NCBI GenBank assembly: GCA_018242525.1
Contig: JAFEBS010000054.1
Coordinates: 65,390 to 129,389, forward strand
Length of the DNA stretch: 64,000 nt
Reading direction: 5' to 3'
DNA from: Planctomycetota bacterium
GTDB taxonomy: Bacteria > Planctomycetota > Planctomycetia > Planctomycetales > Planctomycetaceae
Below the pieces are notes generated by a model. It was not told the origin of the DNA. It searched no databases and worked only from the letters and a program-made list of their open reading frames with translations. Positions 1-9,447 of the stretch are shown piece after piece; the stretch's first letter is position 1; each line of letters starts with the position of its first letter. Position numbers and translations under genes: made by a program.

Positions 1-1
1 A

Positions 2-1129
2 CGCAAGTTGAAGTCTCCTGTGGCAGATGCTGTCCGATTCGCGGTTGGAGGTCCCTTCGACGATGCCGGTGCGGCCGCTGAACCCGCATTGTGGATTGCC
101 GCCCTGCGTGGCCGCGATCCATCGCTGTCGATACCCAAGCACAAGCGCGGGTTTGATGGCCCGGATGTGTGGGGCCCAGCAACGCGACAATGGAATGCCG
201 TCCGTCGCCCTGACTCGCGGCCTGAAGATGCGGAATGGCCGCTCACGATCCACGTGGCAATCAAGCCGGGATTCGGGGCGAAGAAATTCCGCAGTGATCT
301 GCCCACGCTGAAACTGAACTACGAACGGCGACTCGATGACGAATGGGTCGACGGCGAACTGCGCCGGTACAGACAGCGGTGGCCCAAGGCGAGCCTGACG
401 GGCATCGAACGGCAGCTGCGCTGGAGTGACATGGCCTGGGGGCCCGGCACGGCGGCGGCAGTGCTGCAAATCTGGCCCATCAATCCAGATCCCACGTTTG
501 TGACGGGGATCGAGTCCATCTTGTGCGTGCTCGATGCGCCAGCATCCACACTGCGGCGAACGGCCGAGTTCCTGCAGCCGCTGTTCGTGCCCCAGACGCC
601 ATTTTCCGAGATGGCCCAGCTTCTCGTCGCCGTTTCACTGGTGGCCAGGGATGCGGGATTGAACGTCTATGCCACCGATGCGTTGATCGCTTTGATCGAC
701 GACGGTCGCTGTGTTGGCGATGAGTTGGGAGGCGTCTACCGAAAGCTCATCGTCAGCGATGCGCTCAAATGCAACCGCCTGGCCGCGCAACTTGGCGTGG
801 TGGCCCGAGTCTCGCCATTGCACGCTCACGTTTGTTCCCGGATTGTTCAGTCCATGTTCAACGATGCCGCCTTGCTGCCCAACTCACTGCCGCCGAACGA
901 CGCCCATCACCTGCTTGCTCTGCTCCTCGAATGGCTCGTTGAACTGGAGGAACCACTGCATGCGGCCACGCGACGGGTGCTCTCCACTGTGACGGGTTCC
1001 AGCAAGACCGCGAAACTTGCGAGGGACCTGGTCGCCCGGACGTCGCCCGCCAACGCGGCACACCGGCGACAAGTGATTCTGGAATCACTCCGTGGACGGC
1101 TGCGCAGTGCGAAGGTCTGCCCGCCGTGA
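2..1129 (+). CDS. C-terminal part of a DUF6493-like protein, 5' end outside window
   Basis: The frame is open to the left edge of the window, and the first in-frame start-like codon is a TTG at 8, so this is almost certainly the 3' part of a longer gene. The visible part has no signal peptide, membrane helix or catalytic motif. It is rich in Leu/Ala helices, with stretches such as VAVSLVARDAGLNVYATDAL and DGRCVGDELGGVYRKL that suggest paired alpha-helical repeats. This resembles the C-terminal repeat region of DUF6493 proteins, a family without known function; the assignment is from memory of the pattern and tentative. It converges with the minus-strand cytochrome gene, the two stops being only 7 bases apart. 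Confidence 0.6.
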   Translation, partial: RKLKSPVADAVRFAVGGPFDDAGAAAEPALWIAALRGRDPSLSIPKHKRGFDGPDVWGPATRQWNAVRRPDSRPEDAEWPLTIHVAIKPGFGAKKFRSDLPTLKLNYERRLDDEWVDGELRRYRQRWPKASLTGIERQLRWSDMAWGPGTAAAVLQIWPINPDPTFVTGIESILCVLDAPASTLRRTAEFLQPLFVPQTPFSEMAQLLVAVSLVARDAGLNVYATDALIALIDDGRCVGDELGGVYRKLIVSDALKCNRLAAQLGVVARVSPLHAHVCSRIVQSMFNDAALLPNSLPPNDAHHLLALLLEWLVELEEPLHAATRRVLSTVTGSSKTAKLARDLVARTSPANAAHRRQVILESLRGRLRSAKVCPP

Positions 1130-1136
1130 CGAGAGC

Positions 1137-4100
1137 TCAATCCACAAACGCGAATTCGTTCAGATTCAAGATCACCCGGCAGGCCTGACCAAACCCGTGT
1201 TCCTGGGAATATCGAACGAGAGCGGCCTGTTCCTCCGGCGTGGGACGTCTCCCCAGCGCCAGACGGAACGCGAACTCGATCCGTTGCGGTCCGTCTGCCG
1301 CAGATCCTTCCACTCTGGCGGCCATCTGCCGGGACATTGCCAGGACCAGCTTGTTATTCAACAGGGCCAGCGCCTGCAGGGCGGTCACCGTTTCATTCCG
1401 CTTTTCGACGATCATCGATGGATCCGCGCAATCGAGTGTCGTCATGAACGGTTGAGTCTGCGAGCGAACCAGGAACCGATAAATCGATCGCCGGTGCGAC
1501 CGCGGATCATCGACATTATGCAGGTGATATTGGTAGTGCGGCGAATGCTCGGGCTTTTCGATGACGAAGTCCTGGAATGCCGGGCCTCCCATGCGATCAT
1601 CCAGCTTGCCGGCAACCAGCAGCAGGCTGTCCCGCAACGACTCCGCGTCCAGCTTTCGCCGGTTCGCACGCCAGTAGAGGGTATTTGCTGAATCAATTGA
1701 CTGCGGCGAGTCCGCGGTCTCCGGGCCGTCGACCCCGGATGACTGCTGGTACGTGGCGCTGCACACCATCAGGCGGTGCAATTGCTTGAGCGACCGGAAC
1801 TGGGCAGTTCCCCGGCGGCTGTCCTCCCGGATCTCGCAGGCGAGCCAATCCAGCAATTCCGGATGTGTCGGCAATTGTCCCATCCGGCCGAAGTCGTTGG
1901 GCGAATCGACGATCCCGCGTCCAAAATGATGCTGCCAGATGCGATTGGCAATGGATCGCCAGGTCAGTGGATGATTGTCGTCGACAATCCACTTCGCCAG
2001 GGCCACGCGCCGCAACCCTTCGGCATGCCCTGTCGGCAACTGAAACTCCCCGGTTTCTCCCGGCCTCAAGGGAACAAAGCCGGGCCCGACTTCGTCGCCG
2101 GGCGACGTAACATCGCCCCGTTTCAGAATCCGGATCGGCCGTGGCTTGCCACCCATCGGGCCGGTCCCGGTAAACGCGCCGCCGCCGTAATAGACCATCC
2201 CCGCGTACACGTATTGCGGGGCCGGCAGGCTGCCGAGTTGGCGCGCGGTTTCGGCCAGGGCCGATTCGACGTGCTGAAGTTCGTCACGGACCGCTGACGG
2301 AACATGCCGGGCGAGCAATGCGGACCGTTGCTCGCGCAAACTGTTCACGTCAACTGCGGGCTGACCGGTGTAAACGCCATCGACCAGGTTCGTCTTCGCC
2401 CAGCGAACCGGCGCTTCGATGGAATCCAGCGCGGTCACCGTGGCACCCAGGGAGACATTTTTTCCCTCGGCATCGAAAACACTCAATTCCGCGAGTGCAA
2501 AGATGAAGTCGTTCTGCCGGGGTGCCAGACGTGTGGCGGTAAACCGGACGTAGCGAGCGGTCACATCACGGACTTCGACTTGCTGCAACGTGGTCCCTGG
2601 ATTCGGCAGATTCGCGGCCGTTTGATCGACCAGGACAACCACGTTCTGCGCCAGTTCCGGGTCGTTGGCTGCTTCGATTTTGAAACGCAGCGGAAATCCG
2701 AATCCAGCCCCGATGTTGTTGAAGTCGTCCCAGCAGCCGACATACGACAGCTTGCGAATCGGGACCACGCGCCCCAGGTCAATTTGAACCCATTTTGGCT
2801 TGTCGTCCGTCATCTCGATCGCACTATGGAAGCCGTATTCGGGACGCCGTTGCCCGGCAACTGCCTGGCGGCTGGCGGCGATCTTCTGATCCAGTTCCTT
2901 GAGTTCGGGGCCACCCAGGCGAGTCACTTCTGCCGTTAACCGCTGCTCTTCTCCCTTCAGGCGCTGCTGCTCGGCGAGCAACGTCTGTCGTTTGTGACCA
3001 ATCTCCGGATTCGCATCGAACGTGCGATCCGCCCGATCCAGGGCGGCAAACACGGCCTGCAACCGGTAATAGTCTGTCTGGGTGACCGGATCAAACTTGT
3101 GATTGTGACACCGGGCACATTGTACAGTCAGGCTGCAGAACGTGTTCATGGCGGTGGTGACCATGTCGTCTCGGTCCAGGTTGCGGGCGATCTTGCCGTC
3201 GGTCTTGGATTCCGGGACTTCCGCATGCCCGATGAAATCCCACGGCCCCGCCGCAATGAAGCCGGTTCCCGTGATGCCATCAACAGTTTCCGGCCACAGG
3301 ATATCCCCGGCCAGTTGTTCCAGCACGAATCGGTCATACGGCTTGTCTTCATTCAAGGATCGGATGACGTAGTCGCGATACGGCCACGAATTGGGACGCA
3401 GTTTGTCCTTGTCATAACCGTGAGTGTCCCCGTAGTGGACGACGTCCAGCCAGTGTCGCGCCCAGCGTTCACCGTATCGGGGCGACGCCAGCAGCCGATC
3501 CACCAGGCGTTCGCAGGCCGCGGGATCCGGGTCCGCGACAAACTCATCAATTTCCGACGGGTCAGGAGGCAATCCATGCAGATCAAACGTCAGTCGGCGA
3601 ATCAGTGTTCGACGATCCGCGGCTGGCGACGGGGATAATCGTTTCTCAATCAGTTTGGCCTGGATGAAGGCATCAATGGGATTCTGCGATACGGATCTGG
3701 CCCCCACATCTGCCGCCGTGACGATGGGAACGGCCGGACGAAGCAGGGGCTGGACACTCCACCAGGTCTGACCGTCAAACTGACGGTCTTTCAACGTCAA
3801 CGAATCGGGCCATTCCGCTCCGGATGCGATCCAGTCTCGCAGGGTCTTCAGTTGTTCCCGGGAGAGAGGTGCCGAATTCTTCGGCATTTCGGGCTGGTCA
3901 CCTTCGACGTACTGCAGCAGCAGGCTGTCCGCCGGTTTGCCAGCGGCAATCGTCGCTCCGTTGTCCCCCCCCATGTGCAGTGCCTGGCGGGTAGACAGTG
4001 ACAATCCCCCCTTGTGATCGTCGTCGTTGTGACACCGCACGCAATGACGTTCAAAGATCTGCCCAACGCCAGCGCGAAAGTCTGGTTTGGTGGGTGAATC

Positions 4101-4184
4101 GGGATCTGCAGCGACGACAGTCTGCGTCATGAATCCGACGCAAATGGCAAAAGCCATCGCACAGCTCTGGTGGTGTCTGTTCAT
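1137..4184 (-). CDS. Planctomycete cytochrome C / discoidin / DUF1549-DUF1553 protein
   Basis: A 1015-residue exported protein with the PSCyt1-PSCyt2-PSD1 architecture typical of planctomycetes. After a signal peptide (about residues 1-26) comes a heme motif CVRCH in an N-terminal cytochrome-like domain, then DUF1549 with a second CxxCH (CARCHNHKFDP), then a F5/8 type C (discoidin) like insert (WVQIDLGRVVPIRKLSYVG ... ARYVRFTATRL), then a C-terminal DUF1553 ending in LNLNEFAFVD. The frame extends 153 bases upstream, but ATG 4184 is preferred because it is preceded by GACAGGAC and begins the signal peptide. Role unknown; the hemes suggest periplasmic electron transfer and the discoidin fold carbohydrate binding. 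It is divergent from the DUF1549 gene at 4448. Confidence 0.9.
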   Translation of the reverse strand: MNRHHQSCAMAFAICVGFMTQTVVAADPDSPTKPDFRAGVGQIFERHCVRCHNDDDHKGGLSLSTRQALHMGGDNGATIAAGKPADSLLLQYVEGDQPEMPKNSAPLSREQLKTLRDWIASGAEWPDSLTLKDRQFDGQTWWSVQPLLRPAVPIVTAADVGARSVSQNPIDAFIQAKLIEKRLSPSPAADRRTLIRRLTFDLHGLPPDPSEIDEFVADPDPAACERLVDRLLASPRYGERWARHWLDVVHYGDTHGYDKDKLRPNSWPYRDYVIRSLNEDKPYDRFVLEQLAGDILWPETVDGITGTGFIAAGPWDFIGHAEVPESKTDGKIARNLDRDDMVTTAMNTFCSLTVQCARCHNHKFDPVTQTDYYRLQAVFAALDRADRTFDANPEIGHKRQTLLAEQQRLKGEEQRLTAEVTRLGGPELKELDQKIAASRQAVAGQRRPEYGFHSAIEMTDDKPKWVQIDLGRVVPIRKLSYVGCWDDFNNIGAGFGFPLRFKIEAANDPELAQNVVVLVDQTAANLPNPGTTLQQVEVRDVTARYVRFTATRLAPRQNDFIFALAELSVFDAEGKNVSLGATVTALDSIEAPVRWAKTNLVDGVYTGQPAVDVNSLREQRSALLARHVPSAVRDELQHVESALAETARQLGSLPAPQYVYAGMVYYGGGAFTGTGPMGGKPRPIRILKRGDVTSPGDEVGPGFVPLRPGETGEFQLPTGHAEGLRRVALAKWIVDDNHPLTWRSIANRIWQHHFGRGIVDSPNDFGRMGQLPTHPELLDWLACEIREDSRRGTAQFRSLKQLHRLMVCSATYQQSSGVDGPETADSPQSIDSANTLYWRANRRKLDAESLRDSLLLVAGKLDDRMGGPAFQDFVIEKPEHSPHYQYHLHNVDDPRSHRRSIYRFLVRSQTQPFMTTLDCADPSMIVEKRNETVTALQALALLNNKLVLAMSRQMAARVEGSAADGPQRIEFAFRLALGRRPTPEEQAALVRYSQEHGFGQACRVILNLNEFAFVD

Positions 4185-4362
4185 CCGTCCTGTCTCAATT
4201 CTGATATCCAGTGAAGCGAGCACCGTTCCGCAGGTCTCGGCCCGGCATTTCAACCATTCGATAGCATCTGCAGGCTGGCTGCAAGTGCGCAATGGCTGTC
4301 CCTGACTGTCCCGTGGCGACTGCTCCGTCAAAACCACTTCAAAAAAAATGAAAACTATTGGC

Positions 4363-4390
4363 TTGACACTTCAGACTAATTGTCTAAATT
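4363..4390 (+). promoter_or_regulatory. Promoter with BlaI-like operator for the DUF1549-DUF1501 genes
   Basis: TTGACA at 4363-4368 and TAAATT at 4385-4390 are separated by 16 bases. The spacer and the first -10 base contain AGAC-TAATT-GTCT (4373-4385). The arrangement CTTCAGAC-N5-GTCT recurs in the promoter of the BlaI-family gene at 24121. BlaI/MecI repressors bind dyads over promoters, so I infer an operator here; binding is not shown. Confidence 0.55.
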
Positions 4391-4447
4391 GGTTCGAGAG
4401 TCGTTTGCCTGCCACTCAATCGAATGGCTGCTGGAGGCGTTTCAATC

Positions 4448-6028
4448 ATGTTGCGCGACATATCTCGAATTCTGGTGACTTTGGTGGGGATCTCCTGTGC
4501 GGGGGTCTCTGCGGCCGAGCCTCCCACGACGCCGGTGATGTCGACCACCGAGTTGGCGAACTGGATTGATGAGCGATTCGCGGAGACCTGGCGTAAATCG
4601 CAGATCTCGCCACCGGAGGTCGTTGACGATGCGACCTTTTTGCGGCGGGTGTATCTGGACTTGAGCGGAACCGTCCCCCCGGTGTCGGAAGCCCGTGAAT
4701 TTCTCGCGTATGAAGGCGGACATAAGCGAGAATCCCTGATCGAACAACTGCTCAGTGACACCCGGCGTCCCCAAAAACACTCGGAGCGCACGGCGGCGCA
4801 TTGGGCGACGTTATGGCGCCGGATGATGGTTCCCGGGAATTCCCCGGAAGCTCAAGCGGCAGTCTCGCTGGAACCGTGGCTGAAAGATCAGTTTGCCGCC
4901 AATGTCCCGTATGACCAGATGGTACGGCAACTGGTGACGGCGAAGTCGGATGGGCAGGCGATGATGACCATACCTGCCAATGCGCGTGGCTCGTCCTCGC
5001 CGGCCATGTATTTTCAGGTCGTCGGTGGGAAACCCGAATCGGCGGCCAATGCGGTGACTCGCATGTTTCTCGGCGTCCGGATCGGGTGTGCGGAATGTCA
5101 CGATCACCCGTTTGCCGAGTGGAAGCAAAAGGACTTCTGGGGAATGGCGGCGTTCTTTTCCGGTGTCAAGAATGGAGTCATCAATGATGCCACGCCGGCC
5201 GTCATCCGTCCGGAAAACAGCGCCGTGGAATACACCGCAGCCTTTCTGGGCAGCCACGAACCGGTCAAGACAAACGGCAAAAGTTCCCGCGAAACACTCG
5301 TCGATTGGATGACTTCGCCAGGCAATCAGGAATTCGCCGCCACGGCGGTCAATCGTGTCTGGCTGCACCTGATCGGACGCGGCATGACAGACTCGGTGGA
5401 TGATCTCGCCCAGCCATCGGACGGGGAACGGGTGGTCCTGGATGAACTCGCCCGGCTGTTTGTCAACGCGAAATACGACATGCGATGGTTGATTGGCGGC
5501 ATCTGCAAGAGTCAGCTTTATCAACGACGGTGTGTGGATCTGGAAAACGATCAATCACCGCCACCCGGTTTGCGGATCGTGAAAACGTTGACACCCGAGC
5601 AGATCTTCAATTCACTGGAGCAGGCGCTCGCGTTACCGGTGGCCAGGGCCGATGGCAGCGCCCGCTTCAACGGATTGCGGGCACAATTAATCTCGCGGAT
5701 GAACGAGGCGGCTTCGAATCGACCCGATGAATTCCGGGCAGGAATTCCCCAGGCCCTGTTGTTGATGAATGGCCAACTGACGACGGACGCGACGGACCTG
5801 GATCGGAGCCGAACCCTGCGAGGCGTCCTCGACGCTCCGTTCCTGAACACTGAGGAAAAGCTGACAACGCTGTATCTGGCCGCGCTCAGTCGTATCCCCC
5901 GGGCAGATGAACAAAAGTTCCTGCTGGATCATGTCTCGCGACAGGAACAAATCAACAAGCAGAATCAGGCCTTTGCGGAAATCTTCTGGGCGATCCTGAA
6001 CAGCCCGGAATTCGTGCTTGAGAAATAG
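4448..6028 (+). CDS. DUF1549/DUF1553 domain secreted protein
   Basis: A 526-residue protein with an N-terminal signal peptide (hydrophobic run ILVTLVGISCAGVSA). It carries DUF1549 (DDATFLRRVYLDLSGTVPP) with the conserved GCAECHDHPFAEW segment, which contains a CxxCH motif, and a shortened DUF1553 region (AVNRVWLHLIGRGM, then ILNSPEFVLE at the end). ATG 4448 is chosen over the in-frame ATG 4424 because GGAGG at 4433-4437 lies 10 bases upstream of it. It is followed by a DUF1501 gene, a standard planctomycete pairing of unknown biochemical role. Expression probably starts from the promoter at 4363-4390. Confidence 0.92.
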   Translation: MLRDISRILVTLVGISCAGVSAAEPPTTPVMSTTELANWIDERFAETWRKSQISPPEVVDDATFLRRVYLDLSGTVPPVSEAREFLAYEGGHKRESLIEQLLSDTRRPQKHSERTAAHWATLWRRMMVPGNSPEAQAAVSLEPWLKDQFAANVPYDQMVRQLVTAKSDGQAMMTIPANARGSSSPAMYFQVVGGKPESAANAVTRMFLGVRIGCAECHDHPFAEWKQKDFWGMAAFFSGVKNGVINDATPAVIRPENSAVEYTAAFLGSHEPVKTNGKSSRETLVDWMTSPGNQEFAATAVNRVWLHLIGRGMTDSVDDLAQPSDGERVVLDELARLFVNAKYDMRWLIGGICKSQLYQRRCVDLENDQSPPPGLRIVKTLTPEQIFNSLEQALALPVARADGSARFNGLRAQLISRMNEAASNRPDEFRAGIPQALLLMNGQLTTDATDLDRSRTLRGVLDAPFLNTEEKLTTLYLAALSRIPRADEQKFLLDHVSRQEQINKQNQAFAEIFWAILNSPEFVLEK

Positions 6029-6129
6029 CGTCTACGTTGTGACCACCCGTGAATCGATCGAATGGCGTCGTCTGCCGCGTGGCAACGATGAATCAACGCA
6101 TCCCCTCAGTCAATTGACAGGAGAATACC

Positions 6130-7455
6130 ATGTCCAGAATCACGCGGCGCGATTTTGCGAAACTGTCGTTGGCCAGTGCATTGGGTGTTTCGTTTTCCGG
6201 CCGATTGCCCGCTCTCGTGCGAGCGGCGGAAGCTGCGCCGCAGCATAAATCAGTCATCCTGCTCTGGATGGCAGGCGGACCCTCGCAGACCGACACCTTT
6301 GACTTGAAAGTTGGCCACCCCAACGGTGGGCCCTCACAAAGCATCGAATCCGCAGTTCCCGGAATTCAGATCAGCGAGCATCTGCCCGGGGTTGCCAAAC
6401 AGATGAAGGAACTGGCAATCATCCGCAGCCTGACGACTGCCGAAGGGGATCATGACCGGGCCACCCGCCTGATGCTGACGGGACATCGCCCGGGACAGGA
6501 AGGGGTCAACTATCCCAGCCTGGGATCATTGTTCGCACGACAGCTTGGCGATGAATCGAGTGACCTGCCCCATTACGTCAGCGTCTCGCCGTTTCGATTT
6601 GGGGACGCCGGTGGGCCCGGCTTCCTGGGCCCGAACTACGCTCCGCTCGTCGTGTCCGGCGACAGCAGCGATCCCGAGGCCCGGGCGAATCTCACGATCG
6701 AGAACCTGAAACCACCCGCCGGAGTCTCGAAAGAGTCGATCGAGAAGCGATTCGAACTCTCGAAGTTCCTGCAGGACGACTTCCACAAGTCTGTCAAAAG
6801 CCAGTCGGCCAAGGCACACAAGGCCAATTTTGAACGTGCCGAACGAATGATCGCCACGAATGCCAAAGGGGCCTTCAAGCTGGATGAGGAACCGGCGGCA
6901 CTGCGCGACAGCTATGGACGCAGCCGATTTGGACAGGGATGCCTGCTGGCTCGACGACTGGTGGAACGCGGAGTTGCCTTTGTTGAGGTGACACTGGAAG
7001 GCTGGGATACTCATGCGGACAATTTCAACGCCGTAAAACGCCTGAGCGAAATGCTGGACCCGGGATGGTCAACGCTGATCAGCGATCTGCGGGACAAGGG
7101 GCTGCTCAGTTCGACATTGATCGTCTGGATGGGAGAATTCGGGCGTACGCCGAAAATCAACATGACCACGGGCCGCGACCACTTCCCGCTGGCCTGGTCC
7201 ACGGTCCTGGGCGGAGCGGGCGTCAAGGGAGGCCAGGTCGTTGGCGACACCGGGAAAGCCGGAACGGAAGTCGCAAATCGCCCTGTCAAAATCGCGGATC
7301 TATATGCCACCCTGTGTGCGAGCATCGGCGTCAGCCCCGACCACGAAAACATCTCGCCGGAAGGGCGACCCATTCCGCTGGTGGATCGGGGCGGCAAGGT
7401 TGTGGAGGAAATCGCAGTGACGCCTCCTTCGGCAAAAGAACCCAGGAAGTCGTAG
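6130..7455 (+). CDS. DUF1501 protein with Tat signal
   Basis: The 441-residue product begins with a twin-arginine signal (TRRDFAKLSLASALG), implying export of a folded, possibly cofactor-bearing protein. The rest is DUF1501, a family related to the alkaline-phosphatase/sulfatase fold, with KSVILLWMAGGPSQTDTFDLK near the start, GWDTHADN, and LIVWMGEFGRTPKINMTTGRDHFP towards the end. The Asp/His residues in those blocks are candidate metal ligands by family analogy; no activity is established. AGGAG lies just upstream of ATG 6130. DUF1501 genes nearly always follow DUF1549 genes in planctomycetes, suggesting the two products act together in the periplasm. Confidence 0.93.
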   Translation: MSRITRRDFAKLSLASALGVSFSGRLPALVRAAEAAPQHKSVILLWMAGGPSQTDTFDLKVGHPNGGPSQSIESAVPGIQISEHLPGVAKQMKELAIIRSLTTAEGDHDRATRLMLTGHRPGQEGVNYPSLGSLFARQLGDESSDLPHYVSVSPFRFGDAGGPGFLGPNYAPLVVSGDSSDPEARANLTIENLKPPAGVSKESIEKRFELSKFLQDDFHKSVKSQSAKAHKANFERAERMIATNAKGAFKLDEEPAALRDSYGRSRFGQGCLLARRLVERGVAFVEVTLEGWDTHADNFNAVKRLSEMLDPGWSTLISDLRDKGLLSSTLIVWMGEFGRTPKINMTTGRDHFPLAWSTVLGGAGVKGGQVVGDTGKAGTEVANRPVKIADLYATLCASIGVSPDHENISPEGRPIPLVDRGGKVVEEIAVTPPSAKEPRKS

Positions 7456-7601
7456 CGGCCCATGGAAGAAATGTCTGACTCTTGGGCGGGCGATGGTTTC
7501 ATGTTGGAAAGAGCATGTCAGTCGAGGGTCAGGCACCTTTGACCACAGGCTGCAAGCGGAGTCCGGTTCACGTCGTGACTACGGCCAAAGAGACGTTCAC
7601 C

Positions 7602-9371
7602 ATGATGATTTGGTTCAATCAACAGTTCAGACGGGTTCGACGGTTGCATGTGACATTGCGATCGAAACTTCGCGCCGCCGGACTGACGTGCCTCACGCTG
7701 CTGGTCTGGACTGCGGTGGCACGATTGCTGGCAGCAGAGGGGGCGATTCCCAAGCCATCGGCCGAGGTGCGCGACGTGATCCTGATGCTGGGAAACGGCC
7801 CGTTGCATGTGCGGTTGAATCTGTCCGTCGGTAAGAAATCCCCGGCCGAAGCCCGTCAGGAAACCGTGAACCGGCTTCTCAAGGAACTGGATGCAAATGC
7901 CGACGGCAAACTGTCGCGCGAGGAGGCTCAACGCTCCCCATTGTTTCGCGAAAAGCAACGCGACAAGGCGGCGGAATTCATCAAGTCGCTAAATGTGGAT
8001 CTCAGTGTCTCGCCAAAGGACATCGAAAAACGGATCGAACAACTCGGTGGTGAAACAGTTGTCTATCGTCAGAATACCGAGGCATCCCTCACTGATGACC
8101 AGGTCTTCAAGAACCTGGATGTCGACGGGGATGGAATCATCAGCGAAGCCGAGATGACGGATGCTGTGGACGGACTGCTGGCGAAGGACACCGATGACGA
8201 CGAATGTGTCACTCTGGAAGAATTCATACCTCAATCCACCGAGGTACAGTCGCTCGTGCCGCGCGCCAACGTTGCCAGATCACAGACGACTTCGGTGGCG
8301 GAAATCATTCGGGACACTCATCAGACCTTGCTTCCCGCGCAGATGATTCGCAAGTACGACACGGACCGGAACAACAAGCTGTCCGCCGCGGAATTGAACT
8401 GGACCGGCGAAAAACTTGCGACGTGCGATGCCGACAAGGACGGTCAATTGAGCGTCAAGGAACTGGCCAACCTGCGAAACACTCCGGTCGATCTCGAACT
8501 GGCGGTGGATGTCATTCGGGCAGATGGCGAGCGCATGTTGCGGGTCCTGCAGGTCGTGGGCGGTCGCAGCGCGAATGACAGTGCGCCGGATCTTGTCAAG
8601 GTTTCATTGCCCACCGCCGAACTGACGTTTTCTGTCCGGGACATCGACCCGTTCGAAACGTCGATGACGATCGCCCTGCGAGCCTTTAATGAACTCGACG
8701 CGGACAAGAACGGGTATCTCGACAAAGGTGAGACCAGGATGCGTGAGCGTTTTGGGCGTGGGTTGTTCGATCAGATTGACGCGGATGGCGATGGCAAGAT
8801 TTTCGGCGAAGAAATGAAGGACTTTATTCGTACCCGGGGAGAACCTGTGGCGACCACGTGTCACGTCACCGCCTTTTCCGACGGTGCGGGATTCTTTTCA
8901 GCCATCGATACGAACGGTGATCGTCGCCTGTCCGTGCGTGAGATGCGCAACGCCGACCGCAGCCTCGCCCGGATGGACGTCGATCAGAAGCCTGGACTGT
9001 CAGAGCAGGAACCAGTTCGTCAGTATCGGATTGAATTCGTCCGGGGAATTTTTAATCCGTTCGGCAGCACCGAGCGTTCGGTCAATCCGCCGGTCGCGAC
9101 GGACGTCGTGGCCATAAATAACCGCACCTCCGTGGGGCCCGTCTGGTTCCAGCGCTGGGACCGGAACAACGATGGCGACATCACGTGGCGCGAATTCCTG
9201 GGTCCCCGCGCCGCATTTGACGAACTGGATGCAGATCGCGATGAACTGATCGATCCGAAAGAGGCCGAAGCCGCGTCTCCGGCGGATCAGTTCAAGGGAC
9301 GCACTCTCAAGTCAGATCCTGATCAACCGGTTTCGGCCGAAGCCGGGAATCCCCTCAACTTGCAACAGTAG
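7602..9371 (+). CDS. Secreted protein with about ten EF-hand calcium loops
   Basis: A 589-residue protein with an N-terminal hydrophobic export segment (about 25-45: LTCLTLLVWTAVARLLA). About ten EF-hand-type loops can be read, near residues 96 (DANADGKLSREE), 172 (DVDGDGIISEAE), 195, 251 (DTDRNNKLSAAE), 275 (DADKDGQLSVKE), 364 (DADKNGYLDKGE), 390 (DADGDGKIFGEE), 434, 518 (DRNNDGDITWRE) and 541. Some (195, 434, 541) have replaced ligands and may not bind calcium. The frame opens at 7482, but ATG 7602 starts just before the export segment. It lies at the end of the DUF1549-DUF1501 group, so a calcium-dependent structural role beside those proteins is plausible. Confidence 0.88.
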   Translation: MMIWFNQQFRRVRRLHVTLRSKLRAAGLTCLTLLVWTAVARLLAAEGAIPKPSAEVRDVILMLGNGPLHVRLNLSVGKKSPAEARQETVNRLLKELDANADGKLSREEAQRSPLFREKQRDKAAEFIKSLNVDLSVSPKDIEKRIEQLGGETVVYRQNTEASLTDDQVFKNLDVDGDGIISEAEMTDAVDGLLAKDTDDDECVTLEEFIPQSTEVQSLVPRANVARSQTTSVAEIIRDTHQTLLPAQMIRKYDTDRNNKLSAAELNWTGEKLATCDADKDGQLSVKELANLRNTPVDLELAVDVIRADGERMLRVLQVVGGRSANDSAPDLVKVSLPTAELTFSVRDIDPFETSMTIALRAFNELDADKNGYLDKGETRMRERFGRGLFDQIDADGDGKIFGEEMKDFIRTRGEPVATTCHVTAFSDGAGFFSAIDTNGDRRLSVREMRNADRSLARMDVDQKPGLSEQEPVRQYRIEFVRGIFNPFGSTERSVNPPVATDVVAINNRTSVGPVWFQRWDRNNDGDITWREFLGPRAAFDELDADRDELIDPKEAEAASPADQFKGRTLKSDPDQPVSAEAGNPLNLQQ

Positions 9372-9447
9372 TCTCCGTCGAGCGTTTGTCACTGTTTCCA
9401 GTCGCACCGACTGGTGATTCCTCTCCAATTTGAAAATGGACGATTTC

